DNA of 64,000 nucleotides from Synechococcus sp. CC9605 (GTDB lineage: Bacteria; Cyanobacteriota; Cyanobacteriia; PCC-6307; Cyanobiaceae): the NCBI RefSeq assembly GCF_000012625.1, contig NC_007516.1, positions 2,108,001 through 2,172,000 on the forward strand, read 5' to 3'. Shown here piece after piece: positions 26,261 to 39,483 of this stretch; the first letter of the stretch is position 1, and every line of letters begins with the position of its first letter. The notes beneath the pieces are model-generated. The model was not told where the DNA came from. It saw only the letters and a list, made by a program, of their open reading frames with translations, and made no database searches. The position numbers and the translations under genes were made by a program.

Positions 26261-26592
26261 GCGACCACGTCAATGGTGACGTCACTGGCGGGCGTGGACG
26301 GGGTTGCGGCACTGGTGGACTGAGCTCCTTCACTGGCATAGGGCGTGCCGCAGACAGCACAGACTGCAGCCCCCTTGAAGCCGGTGGCACCGCATGCAGT
26401 ACAGCTGATCATCCTGGACTGCAAAAGCTTCCAAGCAATCCAGCCAAGCCCCGAGAGGATCAAAGGAAGCGCCAAAAGAGCCAGCAGCACACCACCAGCG
26501 AGATCAAGCAAGAAACGACCGGCAGCGGTTGGCACCAGCAGAAGCAGAACAACCGCAATCCACAACACTGCTGGTGGTCGATTCATTGGCAT
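26236..26592 (-). CDS. Membrane protein with C-terminal zinc-ribbon-like motif
   Basis: 118 residues. Two helices (VLWIAVVLLLLVPTAAG and LAGGVLLALLALPLILSGLGW) are followed by a cytoplasmic C-x2-C...C-x2-C ribbon (MISCTACGATGF, AVCAVCGTPY), spaced for one zinc. An Ala/Ser/Thr-rich acidic tail ends the protein. No family name is recognised. It lies just downstream of the YihY gene on the same strand, so the two may share a transcript. Confidence 0.7.
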   Translation of the reverse strand: MPMNRPPAVLWIAVVLLLLVPTAAGRFLLDLAGGVLLALLALPLILSGLGWIAWKLLQSRMISCTACGATGFKGAAVCAVCGTPYASEGAQSTSAATPSTPASDVTIDVVAQDVDSDS

Positions 26593-26639
26593 CAACGGAG
26601 AAGGTCCGTCGAATCAGCTTCGCAGAGTTGAATCCAAGT

Positions 26640-27584
26640 TCAAGGGATCAGGTTGTTCGGTTCCCCGAGCCGTGGCTTTGCAAGACGAACTGAAGCCAAT
26701 TCAACACTCAAGCACTGGCCAAAATAAAGAATCACACCTACCAACCAAACCCAAAGCGTCAACACCAAAACGCCACCAATCACGCCATAGGCCTGATAAC
26801 GATTACCCAAGGAAACAATACTCAAACTGAGAATTTTATTGAGAAAAGCGAGGCCAAATCCAATCAACAATGCTCCAGGAATAAGAGGAATCGCAGGAAC
26901 ACGGCGGCTTGGCAATACCACCTGAAGGAGCCAGGCCATCAGGGACAAGATCAATGCGGGAACAAGAATTCGCCCGAGAGGAAGAATGGGACTCGAGCGC
27001 ACAAACCCCGTCAGGCCCGGAATAAATCCATTTAAAACGCCAAGAATGTCTTCTGGAAGCTGCCCAACACTGAGCACCAACTGTTGAAAAATAATCAAAA
27101 CAGATATGGCAAATACGGTCAGGAAAGCCTCAACACGCGTTCTACAAAACTGCCCAACCTGTTGCCACCAAGACAAGCCGGCTGATGGCTCAGGAAGAAT
27201 CTCAGACCACAATCGATCAGCTCCACGTTGGAGCGTTAAATAAGCATTACTGGCTGTGAGAAGTAAAACAACAACACCGAGGACTCCCGCTCCAAAGCCT
27301 TGATCCACTAACCCACGCAAGGTGGAATCCACCAGGCTGGTTACGGACGGCGGCAAAACCTGCGTCACCGAAGCCAACACATTATCCACACTGTCCGTCT
27401 TGCCAAACACCCTTGCTGCAACAGACAACGCAATCAAAAGCAGCGGGAAAAACGACTGAAGAACGAAATAAGCAAAAGCAGCACTCAGATCAACACACTC
27501 AGCGTTATTCCAACGCTGACAGGCCTGCCAAATTTGCCCACTCAAGCGTTGAACAAGTGAACGTCTCGGCACAGATGGGCGCAA
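26640..27584 (-). CDS. YihY/BrkB-family inner-membrane protein
   Basis: 314 residues, about six helices. The N-terminal block CVDLSAAFAYFVLQSFFPLLLIALS, read in part as AAFAYFVLQSFFPLLL, and the GVLGVVVLLLTASNAYLTLQRGADRLW region are typical of the family once misnamed ribonuclease BN. The C-terminal YQAYGVIGGVLVLTLWVW helix is also typical. Transport activity is assumed but substrates are unproven. The start is TTG at 27584 or GTG a few codons later. Codon usage here is more AT-rich than in neighbouring genes. Confidence 0.88.
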   Translation of the reverse strand: MRPSVPRRSLVQRLSGQIWQACQRWNNAECVDLSAAFAYFVLQSFFPLLLIALSVAARVFGKTDSVDNVLASVTQVLPPSVTSLVDSTLRGLVDQGFGAGVLGVVVLLLTASNAYLTLQRGADRLWSEILPEPSAGLSWWQQVGQFCRTRVEAFLTVFAISVLIIFQQLVLSVGQLPEDILGVLNGFIPGLTGFVRSSPILPLGRILVPALILSLMAWLLQVVLPSRRVPAIPLIPGALLIGFGLAFLNKILSLSIVSLGNRYQAYGVIGGVLVLTLWVWLVGVILYFGQCLSVELASVRLAKPRLGEPNNLIP

Positions 27585-27606
27585 AAGACTACCAAAACCT
27601 TACAAC

Positions 27607-27638
27607 AAAAAAGCCACCTCAAGATGAGGTGGCTTTTT
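27607..27638 (-). terminator. Terminator of the rRNA operon (symmetrical)
   Basis: Stem GCCACCTC (27613-27620) with GAGGTGGC (27626-27633), loop AAGAT, flanked by A6 and T5. It is palindromic, so it would work on both strands. On the minus strand it ends the rrn transcript after 5S and insulates the YihY gene. Confidence 0.9.
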
Positions 27639-27702
27639 CGTGGATGGTGATGGTGATTGCTTCTGCAATCAGCACATCATCAACCTATTTGGAGAATGTT
27701 TT

Positions 27703-27820
27703 ACCTGGCATCGAGCTATTTTCTCAGGGGGCTACCCCCCAAATATCGTCGCCGCTGATGCGTTTCACAACCGAGTTCGGGATGGATCGGAGTGGGACCA
27801 CACCGCCATGGACACCAGGA
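27703..27820 (-). rRNA. rrf: 5S ribosomal RNA
   Basis: The minus strand starts TCCTGGTGTCC and contains the conserved CCATCCCGAACTCGGTTGTGAAAC. It ends with CTCGATGCCAGGTA, complementary to its 5' end. The length is about 118. It is last in the rRNA operon. Confidence 0.95.
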
Positions 27821-27842
27821 TAGATAAACATTCTCAAGGGGT

Positions 27843-27863
27843 GAACCCTGAGAACTGCATAGG
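27843..27863 (-). other. 3' arm of probable pre-23S processing stem
   Basis: In the 23S-5S spacer the RNA reads CCTATGCAGTTCTCAGGGTTC. This is complementary, with one mismatch and one G-U pair, to the ITS segment at 31018-31038. Pairing would bring the two ends of 23S together as an RNase III-type stem. Inference from complementarity. Confidence 0.6.
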
Positions 27864-27931
27864 ATCTGCAGCGAATACTGCGCGTCTGAATCAAACAAAG
27901 AAATGAGTCTTCAAGCAAGAACCAAAATGTT

Positions 27932-30797
<2,866 letters not shown>

Positions 30798-31231
30798 AAT
30801 TAACCTCTTAAACGCTTACCGCCGTTGAAAGCAGATTCTCAAGTTTTTATTGCTAAAAACAAGATCAAACTCTGATTCGCTCGACACGAATCAAAGAACG
30901 TTTAAGAGTCTCGGCTCTTGCTCAAAAGAATTTTCATTGTTCTAGATCTAATCTCCCTTTCAGAAGATCAAATTCAAAACAATGCATCTGTAAGATGCTT
31001 TGTTTTTCCAGACTTCACCTATGCAGTTGTCAAGGTTCTGCTAGAACTTCAAATCAAATCATCAATTGCTTGTTAATTTGATTTGAGCCCAGCATCTTAT
31101 CAACCAAATTAAAGGCTTAAACCTAAAACTTGGAATGACAGGAAGCTGGGTTCATCCAGCGGACACATCTAAATCACACTCCAATCGAGCTCAACTCCAA
31201 AAAATTGGAGATGGGAATCAAGTTCGGTCAG
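30798..31231 (-). other. 16S-23S internal transcribed spacer, part between tRNA-Ala and 23S
   Basis: About 430 AT-rich bases without coding potential. It contains the cyanobacterial ITS element GAACCTTGACAACTGCATAGG (see 31018-31038). A short segment TCTTGCT at 30916-30922 is complementary to AGCAAGA at 27914-27920 just past the 23S 3' end and may extend the processing stem. Confidence 0.8.
31018..31038 (-). other. 5' arm of probable pre-23S processing stem / boxA-like ITS element
   Basis: On the minus strand this reads GAACCTTGACAACTGCATAGG, a sequence conserved in cyanobacterial ITS regions and usually described as boxA-like. It pairs with the 23S-5S spacer arm at 27843-27863. Confidence 0.6.
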
Positions 31232-31304
31232 TGGAGGTTAGGAGACTCGAACTCCTGACATCCTGCTTGCAAAGCAGGCGCTCTACCAACTGAGCTAAAC
31301 CCCC
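31232..31304 (-). tRNA. tRNA-Ala (TGC)
   Basis: A 73-base cloverleaf on the minus strand: acceptor GGGGGTT with AACCTCC, D arm AGCTCAGTTGGTAGAGC, anticodon loop TTTGCAA, and T arm with GTTCGAGTC. CCA is not encoded. It is the second tRNA in the ITS. Confidence 0.97.
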
Positions 31305-31313
31305 AACACCGAA

Positions 31314-31387
<74 letters not shown>

Positions 31388-31421
31388 AGGAGTCTCATCC
31401 CTTTTGGGGTGTGACCTAGAC

Positions 31422-31437
31422 AAAGTTTAGGAACTGA
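31422..31437 (-). other. 3' arm of pre-16S processing stem
   Basis: A 16-base segment of the ITS (RNA: TCAGTTCCTAAACTTT) that is perfectly complementary to the leader arm at 33400-33415, on the other side of 16S. Confidence 0.7.
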
Positions 31438-31571
31438 AAATCTCCATCAAGCAATCAACAATGCTGCTGATCCTTAACTTCAAAGCTGAGGTACCGATCG
31501 ACCTAAGGTGACAGGATTTCGGCCTAAGAATAAAAGCACTCAGGCATCAAAATCATTGTGTTGTCTCCCTG

Positions 31572-33058
<1,487 letters not shown>

Positions 33059-33663
33059 GATCATTTCCTCTAAGACGTTTTCACGTCCTCAAAATGATTT
33101 GCGTCACCCATTACTCAGATCATTCTGGCAACAGTTGAGGCCTCCTTTCGCTGACACAAAAGGGTTCTTAAGAGTGCATCTCTAGATTTCTCTGTCAATG
33201 ACTTTCCGGGATCTCAGATCCGGTTGTTGCTCCACAATTCGCACACCGGCAACAAGAGAGCTCGTGAAAACACTCTCGTTGCAGCGAATTGCTTCTTCGC
33301 AACGAAATTTTTTGACGGGACCTCACACCTTCATCGCTCTTTCATTCGGCTCCTCACCTCACCTCTCGGTTCGGCTCAGAACCAAACGCGATGAAAGCGT
33401 CAGTTCCTAAACTTTTCAATTGTCCAGGTGCGACCAAACTTCTCTTCACTCCCTTTCAGGAGATCGGTTGGTTGGTCATCGCGGCCTCTCGCGACCGCTT
33501 GAAGAACTTACAACACCGTGGGATCGCTCCCTCTTGGTCTCGTAAGCCGCCTCAGACACATCAAGACTTTCGCCTCAAGCGCTTCGGCTTGCACAGCAGC
33601 CTCTCGGCTCCCGCGCAAGACAAAACCATAACACCACACCTCCCAACGCGCAATGGTGATGCT
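33059..33663 (-). other. rRNA operon leader and promoter region
   Basis: About 600 bases with no credible gene. It should hold the rrn promoter and the leader. I could not pick a confident -35/-10 pair. The leader arm of the pre-16S stem is at 33400-33415, about 340 bases before 16S. Open frames here on both strands have poor protein character. Confidence 0.7.
33400..33415 (-). other. 5' arm of pre-16S processing stem
   Basis: On the minus strand this reads AAAGTTTAGGAACTGA. Its exact reverse complement lies in the ITS at 31422-31437. The two flank 16S and would form the RNase III substrate stem. Confidence 0.7.
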
Positions 33664-34464
33664 TCAGCGCCGAACCAGTGCCTCTCCCCAGGGAAGAAAA
33701 CGGGCCAAATGTGCCCATGAACCGGCCGCCAACATCGGGAATCCACGATCAGCGACGTCTTCTCCGGGAGAGAGCTGTGCAGGATCCGCATCCAACCAAC
33801 GAATCGGACAACCCAGTTCATCGAGCACCAACCAAGCCGCCGCCAAATCCCAGATCTTGGGCGTGGCCTCCAGTGAAGCGATGGTCTGCCCCATCGCAAC
33901 GCTCACCAAATTGAGGCTGGCGACGCCAAGCAGACGAATCTTCCCAGGAAAACGCTGATCCGGTTTGCGCTGCAGCACGCGAATCGAACGGCTGCAGAGC
34001 GAAACGCAAGCACTGGTGGCCAGGGCTCGAGTCTCCGAAGTGAGGGGCTGATTGTTTCGAGTTGCTCCGCGGCCCCGCAAAGCGACAAAGCGTTGGTTCA
34101 GTGCTGGCACATCCAGGAAAACCTCGCTGGGACGGCCATCGACAAAACGGGCCACGGAAATCGCCCAATAGGGAATGCCCGCTGCGAAGTTGGTAGTCCC
34201 ATCGAGGGGATCCACGACCCAGTAGGCCCGCGTGTTCGGAACCTTTTTCGATCCTTCCTCACTGAGAACACCTTCACCTGGAGCGATGCTGGCCAGTCCC
34301 TCCACCAGAGCGGCATCACTCCAGCGATCGCAGTCTGTGATCAACGAACCATCCGCCTTCACATCTGAGCCGATCTGGCCAAAGTCTTGAAGCTGTCGAG
34401 CACGAATGCGATCCAACAACTGATGAATGGAGCCCAGTTGATCTTCACTGAGCACCGACTTCAC
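33664..34464 (-). CDS. Inositol monophosphatase family protein
   Basis: A Mg2+-dependent phosphatase of about 266 residues. Metal-site motifs are SEEG (Glu), WVVDPLDGTTNFA, and the C-terminal WDLAAAWLVLDELG. Members hydrolyse inositol-1-phosphate, histidinol phosphate or related sugars; the substrate cannot be read off here. The preferred start is GTG at 34464, overlapping the tolC stop as GTGA. The longer frame to 34533 would run into tolC. It is the last gene before the rRNA leader on this strand. Confidence 0.9.
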   Translation of the reverse strand: MKSVLSEDQLGSIHQLLDRIRARQLQDFGQIGSDVKADGSLITDCDRWSDAALVEGLASIAPGEGVLSEEGSKKVPNTRAYWVVDPLDGTTNFAAGIPYWAISVARFVDGRPSEVFLDVPALNQRFVALRGRGATRNNQPLTSETRALATSACVSLCSRSIRVLQRKPDQRFPGKIRLLGVASLNLVSVAMGQTIASLEATPKIWDLAAAWLVLDELGCPIRWLDADPAQLSPGEDVADRGFPMLAAGSWAHLARFLPWGEALVRR

Positions 34465-36254
34465 CACAGAGGTTGAACAGGACTGTCCTGATTTTGGTTC
34501 ATCGATGAACCTGCGGTAGCCACCGATGGGCAAGCGGTCTTAAGCGGCGTGGGCTCAATCGGAATAAACGGTTGTTCAAGTTCCTGGTTGGTGGCCGGCA
34601 GTGAAACCGCATTACAGGACACAAGAGCATCCAATCCTGTTCGACGTCTCAGCTGCGCCAGGCTCGTGTTGTAGGCCTTGATGGCACCCGTATAGCGAAG
34701 CTCGGCGTTGGTGAGATCGCGCTGGTTATCGACCACTTCCCGTTGGGTGCTAACGCCGGCCTGAACCCGCAGTTGTGACAAGCGCAGGGATTCCCGCGAT
34801 GAGAGGACTTCGCTCGATGTGGTGTCGATGTTCTGGATAGCTGTTCGCAGATCAAAAAAGCTTTGCTCAACCTCAAGCCGGATCTGATCACGGGTTCTCG
34901 CGAAATTGAACCGGCTCTCTTCAGAGGCCTGCTTGGAACGCCGGTATTCGGCCCTGGCGCGACCACCATCAAACAACCGCCAATTCGCCGTCAACGCCAT
35001 GCTGTTCTGAATGCCATAGGTGAAGTCGCCCATATCAATGTCGCTCGACGTCTGCCCGGTTTGGCCTTGGGTACGGGAGGTCGTGGTGGAATTCACGAAA
35101 CTGAGCACAGGCTGAACAGCAGCTAAAGACGCATTCGCCTGGCTGTGGTTGATCGATATATCGAGGATCAGTTGATCGAGCTCCTCGCGATAGTTGTAAG
35201 CCGCAACGATGCTTTCTTGAAGTGATGGGGTCCACAAGCCCAAAGGTCGCGCAGGCGTTGCCGCCGTGGGAGTGACGTCCTGGGGGAGGTCGAGTACGAC
35301 AGCGAGGTTGCGACGCGACACTGATTGTTGACCGAGATTGGTCGTCAGCAGATTGCGGTCACGGGCCAGTTGAGTCTCAGCCTCCAAAACTTCCAACTTG
35401 GTATTAACCCCCGCGTTGAAGCGAGCCCGTGCATCACGGAGGCTGACCAGTGACGCTTTGACAGAAGCCTGACCAATACGCACACCTTCATCTGCTTCCT
35501 GCAAATCGAAATAGGCCGTCGAGGTCTCCAAACGAAGATCACGTAAGGCAATCAGGTAAGACTCTCGCGCCCTTTCAAATTGATCACGAGCTGCGGCGAT
35601 CTGAGGAACCCGTGCGGGATTAATCAAATCCCAACTCACCTTCAAGCCGACGTTGAGACGCCATTCGCGGCCGTAACGTTCTTTGTACCCATCCCGAGTC
35701 TCGGGCCTGAGGATCTCTTCACCAGTAGTGGGGTCGATCTGGCCTGTGGGTTTCTGAACGACCCGATCAGGAACGAAATCTGGATTTCGGTAGGAGTACG
35801 ACTTGAAGTATTCGGGAAGTCCACTGGCCGATAGGTCGACGGTGGGATACCAAGCAGCAATGGCTGCACGGAGCGCAGACTTGGCCTGATCAACCTGGCT
35901 GGCTGAAGCCTTGAGTTGGGGGCTGTTGAACTCGGCCAGCTGAATGGCTTCTTCCAGGGTGACCGGGCGCAGTTCACGGATGCGCACCTGAGACGGCGAA
36001 TCTGGAAGGGCAAGGCTGGGGGGGGCAGCCAGCGGTTCGAGGGATGCAGGCAAAGCATCCACTGCTGGAGCTAAGACCGAGGAATCGGCCTTGGGCCGTG
36101 CTCCCTTCAAGTCGATCGCGTCCGGAAGCGTGGATTGGTCCAACGAGGCCGACTCAACCTGAGGAGCGTCTTGACCAAGAGCAGGTGAGATACCGGAGGA
36201 AACAACGCCCGCTACGAGACAAATACTCGCGGTGATCCGGCGCACAGCAATCAA
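34461..36254 (-). CDS. tolC: TolC-family outer-membrane efflux channel
   Basis: 597 residues. A signal peptide (residues about 1-27, ending SPALGQ) and a Pro-rich linker of about 100 residues precede two structural repeats of the outer membrane factor fold. These are seen in repeated long helical blocks such as LRDARARFNAGVNTKLEVLEAE and LRLSQLRVQAGVSTQREVVDNQ, the classic duplicated T-x-x-x-V-x-x-A/N pattern. The start is TTG at 36254 or GTG at 36245. It would serve type I secretion and RND/ABC efflux. It is translationally coupled to the IMPase gene. Confidence 0.92.
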   Translation of the reverse strand: MIAVRRITASICLVAGVVSSGISPALGQDAPQVESASLDQSTLPDAIDLKGARPKADSSVLAPAVDALPASLEPLAAPPSLALPDSPSQVRIRELRPVTLEEAIQLAEFNSPQLKASASQVDQAKSALRAAIAAWYPTVDLSASGLPEYFKSYSYRNPDFVPDRVVQKPTGQIDPTTGEEILRPETRDGYKERYGREWRLNVGLKVSWDLINPARVPQIAAARDQFERARESYLIALRDLRLETSTAYFDLQEADEGVRIGQASVKASLVSLRDARARFNAGVNTKLEVLEAETQLARDRNLLTTNLGQQSVSRRNLAVVLDLPQDVTPTAATPARPLGLWTPSLQESIVAAYNYREELDQLILDISINHSQANASLAAVQPVLSFVNSTTTSRTQGQTGQTSSDIDMGDFTYGIQNSMALTANWRLFDGGRARAEYRRSKQASEESRFNFARTRDQIRLEVEQSFFDLRTAIQNIDTTSSEVLSSRESLRLSQLRVQAGVSTQREVVDNQRDLTNAELRYTGAIKAYNTSLAQLRRRTGLDALVSCNAVSLPATNQELEQPFIPIEPTPLKTACPSVATAGSSMNQNQDSPVQPLW

Positions 36255-36269
36255 AAACTTTCAGGGAGC

Positions 36270-37667
36270 TTAGGGACTTTTTCCTACGGCACCCAAAACC
36301 GAGTCCACGACGTCAGCCGCCCCATGCACGATCTGAATGGGGACCGGCAGCTGCACGGCCAAGTCGTCCAGGGTCATGTCGTCCAGGAAGACGGGCTCCC
36401 CCTGCCGCAACATCACCGATGGCAGCAGCAGCTCATCGCCTAGCTCTTGGCCCTGCAAGCCACTGAGCAGATCCTGTCCCGTCAGCAGTCCTGTCACCAC
36501 TTGCTCCTGCCCCCAATAGGGACTCGGCAACCCGATTAGGTGAAACTCAACGCCATCAACAGCATTGAGCCGTTCAGCCACGGGCTGCAACGCCTGGACC
36601 ACGATCTGACCAACCACCCAGCTGCAACGCCGGGGCTCAGGGACCGCAGTCGGCAAATCCTCAGTCGCTGCATCCAAGGATTCAAGGAAGGCACGGATGC
36701 TGCCCACGCCGTTTTCCTGTTGCGGGAGATCCTCGTAGTTATCCCGGGGCGGCAAGGGCAATCCCGCTACCAGATACCACTCATCGGAGAGCCAGGCAAA
36801 ACGGGTGCCCAAAACCTCCTGAAAGTGCTGCTGCATGGGTTCCACCTGAGCAATCACCCTGCGGGCGCAGTCCGGATCCACAGGAACCAATCCGTCATCC
36901 GCCGGCCTGAAGCGGGTAAGCCCCACCGGCACCACCGCCGCAGACAGCACCGCCGGCCAGGGGCCAGCCGCGAAGGAGGCGAGGTCGTTCAGTGTTCTCT
37001 CTAGAGCAGCACCGTCATTCAGCCCCGGACAAACCACCACCTGGGCATGGATCTGCAGATCACGCTGGTCAAACCAGGCGAGTTGGTCCATCACCTGAGC
37101 AGCACGCGGATTCACTAGCAGTCGTGAACGCAGGTCGGGATCCGTGGCGTGCACCGAGACAAATAACGGCGATAAACGCTGGTCCTCAATCCGCTGCCAG
37201 TCGGACTCGCCCAGGTTGGTGAGCGTCAGATAGGAGCCATAGAGAAAACTCAGCCGGTAATCGTCGTCTTTGAGGTAAAGGCTGTCGCGCCGCCCCGGGG
37301 GCTGCTGATCAATGAAACAGAACGGACAGTTGTTGTTGCACTGGCGCAAGCCATCGAATAGGGCCTCAGTGAAGGCCAGCCCAAGGCCGTCATCGGCATC
37401 CTTTTCCAACTCCACCCGATGCAGCGCACCCTTGGCATCACGCACCTCGAGGCAGAGCTCCTCCTCAACGCAGAGGTAGCGGTAATCGATCAGATCGCGC
37501 GGGCGAATTCCATTGATGCTGAGCAACTGATCGCCCGGCTCAAAACCCAGCTCCTCCCCGATCGAGCCGGGCTCCACAGACGCCACCACCGCGGGCTGCG
37601 GTTGCCGACCACTGCTGCTTGGATCGAGGGCTGCCACGGCAACCCCGACGGATGGCTCATTCCACAC
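36270..37667 (-). CDS. TIGR03279-type radical SAM protein (DUF512) with N-terminal PDZ-like domain
   Basis: 465 residues. The N-terminal PDZ-like part (VVASVEPGSIGEELGFEPGDQLLSINGI) precedes the cluster motif CNNNCPFCFIDQ, a C-x3-C-x2-C. After the radical SAM barrel comes a DUF512 C-terminal region (DNYEDLPQQENGVGSIRAFL). The family is found in cyanobacteria and clostridia and has no established function. It lies between tolC and uppP on the same strand with very short gaps. Confidence 0.9.
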   Translation of the reverse strand: MWNEPSVGVAVAALDPSSSGRQPQPAVVASVEPGSIGEELGFEPGDQLLSINGIRPRDLIDYRYLCVEEELCLEVRDAKGALHRVELEKDADDGLGLAFTEALFDGLRQCNNNCPFCFIDQQPPGRRDSLYLKDDDYRLSFLYGSYLTLTNLGESDWQRIEDQRLSPLFVSVHATDPDLRSRLLVNPRAAQVMDQLAWFDQRDLQIHAQVVVCPGLNDGAALERTLNDLASFAAGPWPAVLSAAVVPVGLTRFRPADDGLVPVDPDCARRVIAQVEPMQQHFQEVLGTRFAWLSDEWYLVAGLPLPPRDNYEDLPQQENGVGSIRAFLESLDAATEDLPTAVPEPRRCSWVVGQIVVQALQPVAERLNAVDGVEFHLIGLPSPYWGQEQVVTGLLTGQDLLSGLQGQELGDELLLPSVMLRQGEPVFLDDMTLDDLAVQLPVPIQIVHGAADVVDSVLGAVGKSP

Positions 37668-37686
37668 AAGCCGGCTTCATCTGAAC

Positions 37687-38550
37687 TCAGTGTGAGCCGT
37701 AGACGCCCCACCAGACCAGTAAAAGCAGCCCGAACACCAGCCGGTAGGCGACAAAAAGCCAGGTGCTGTTGCGCTGCAAGAACTTCAGCAACCAATCGAT
37801 TGCCAGCCACGACACCACTGCAGCCGAACCAATGCCCACCAGCAACGGCAGAGGACCGTTGCCAGGGCTGGCGGCTAAAGCATCCTTGAGCTCCACCAGA
37901 CCCGCGATGGTGATACCGGGAATGCCCAAAAGAAAGGAAAAGCGGGCTGCATCAGCACGCTGCCAACCGTCGAACAGGGCCGCCGTAAGGGTGCTGCCGG
38001 AACGCGACACCCCCGGGAGCAAGGCAAGTGCTTGGGCCAGGCCCACCAGAAGGCCATCACGGCCTAAAACCACATCAAGCTGCTTACTTCGAGCACCGAC
38101 CTGTTCGGCCAGGGCCAGCAACAGCGCCATCACAATCGAAACGATGGCAATCGACGGAATACTGCGCAGGGGTGACTGTTCGTAGCCCTGGGACCAGGCG
38201 AATTTGATCCCCAAACCGATGACCAAGATCGGCAGGGTGCCCACCACCATGGCGAACCCGAGACGCGCCTCAGGTTCACGCCACTGGCCGTAGCGAAAGG
38301 CGCGGCTGACACCCCGCAGCACCTGGCTGAGATCAGTGCGGAAGTAGGCGATGACAGCAGCGATGCTGCCCAGCTGAATGGCGGCTGTCACGGAAACACC
38401 CGGATCGCCCCAACCCAAGAGCTCGGGAACCACCTTCAAATGGGCGGTGCTGCTGATCGGCAGGAATTCAGTGAGTCCTTGGACCACTCCAAGCACCAGA
38501 TCACGCCAGCAGGCCTCAACCAGGTTGAGGGATGCAGAGGGGTCCGCCAT
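37687..38550 (-). CDS. uppP: Undecaprenyl-diphosphatase (BacA/UppP)
   Basis: It recycles the C55 lipid carrier for cell-wall and polysaccharide synthesis, and gives bacitracin resistance when overproduced. The 287-residue multi-helix protein shows the two catalytic motifs GLTEFLPISSTAHL near the N-terminus and PGVSRSGSTLT in the middle. ATG at 38550 is taken over the immediately preceding TTG. Its start region is close to the opposite-strand DUF3120 gene. Confidence 0.96.
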   Translation of the reverse strand: MADPSASLNLVEACWRDLVLGVVQGLTEFLPISSTAHLKVVPELLGWGDPGVSVTAAIQLGSIAAVIAYFRTDLSQVLRGVSRAFRYGQWREPEARLGFAMVVGTLPILVIGLGIKFAWSQGYEQSPLRSIPSIAIVSIVMALLLALAEQVGARSKQLDVVLGRDGLLVGLAQALALLPGVSRSGSTLTAALFDGWQRADAARFSFLLGIPGITIAGLVELKDALAASPGNGPLPLLVGIGSAAVVSWLAIDWLLKFLQRNSTWLFVAYRLVFGLLLLVWWGVYGSH

Positions 38551-38660
38551 CAACGAGTGAGTGTCGCTTCGACGGTATCCCCGGCGGGCGATGCGGGCAT
38601 GTCGGCCGCGTCACTTGGAGATGTCTTCTAAGGTTCCGTGACTTTCTTCACAAAGGACAT

Positions 38661-39371
38661 TTGATCGGCGGCACCTGGCAAACCTCAGCCCCCGCTCGGT
38701 CGTGGTCCTTTCCCGTGGCCCGCATCGCAGCAGCCATGGTGGTGCTGCCGGTATTCCTGCAGGCGCCCTGGGTGCGCCTGAATCCGTTCTCGGCCACCCT
38801 GTTCACAGGCGTTCTGATTGCAGCCGGCCTGGTGATGCATCGGAGCCGCTCCCAGACGGCTTCCGACCTGGGTTCCCTGCTCGTGGGTTTCAGCGGCAGC
38901 TGGCTCGCGGGGTGCATTTTCTGGGGTTGGCTGCGGGCCCATCCCGTTCTGCACCTGCCAGTGGAAGCCTTTGCTCTGCCTGTGGCCTTGGGTGGTCTGC
39001 AGGGGCGCTGGCACCTGGCGGCAACGTTTTATTTGTCCTCCCTGGTGGGAACAGCTTGCACAGATCTGGCCATGGCGGCCACCGGTGTGATGCAGTTCTG
39101 GCCCGCAGTGGTGACGGCCTCCCTCGATCAAGCGCCACTGCTACTGCATAAAGCAGGGACGCATCTGCTCCAGCCCCTGCCTCTGATCACCCTGGTGATC
39201 TCAGCAGTCCTTGTGCTGTCGGCTGGGCGGCGCCTGAACAGGAACAACAGCGGTTTCACTGGTGATGCTGGATCCATGGCCGCTGCCGTTTTGATCACAA
39301 CTCTTTGGGTTGATGGCTTGTTCCTGCTCACGGCCTTGCTGCAGCCGGGGCTCAGCGGCCTGATCGAGTGA
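38661..39371 (+). CDS. DUF3120-like membrane protein
   Basis: About 236 residues with six or seven hydrophobic segments (for example ARIAAAMVVLPVFLQAPWVRL, GVLIAAGLVM, WLAGCIFWGWLRAHPVLHLPVEA, LPLITLVISAVLVLS). The WLRAHPVLHLPVEAFALP and FYLSSLVGTACTDLAMA blocks match what I recall of cyanobacterial DUF3120. The start is uncertain: TTG at 38661 has AAAGGA just before it, and GTG at 38715 is an alternative. The frame opens at 38532 but that part is not membrane-like. Function is unknown. Confidence 0.8.
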   Translation: MIGGTWQTSAPARSWSFPVARIAAAMVVLPVFLQAPWVRLNPFSATLFTGVLIAAGLVMHRSRSQTASDLGSLLVGFSGSWLAGCIFWGWLRAHPVLHLPVEAFALPVALGGLQGRWHLAATFYLSSLVGTACTDLAMAATGVMQFWPAVVTASLDQAPLLLHKAGTHLLQPLPLITLVISAVLVLSAGRRLNRNNSGFTGDAGSMAAAVLITTLWVDGLFLLTALLQPGLSGLIE

Positions 39372-39483
39372 AACGAACTGCAAAAGCTGCCCCGATTCAG
39401 GGGCTTCAAGGGCTCAACGACTTGTAGTCTTCCGGAGCCGGCACTGCCGGTCGACCCGTTCTGACCCCTGATCGAGAGTTGAG

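Noticed and set aside
33059-33663. A specific sigma-70 promoter for the rRNA operon
   Set aside because: Several TTG-like hexamers exist, but none has a good -10 at the right spacing, so I do not assign one.
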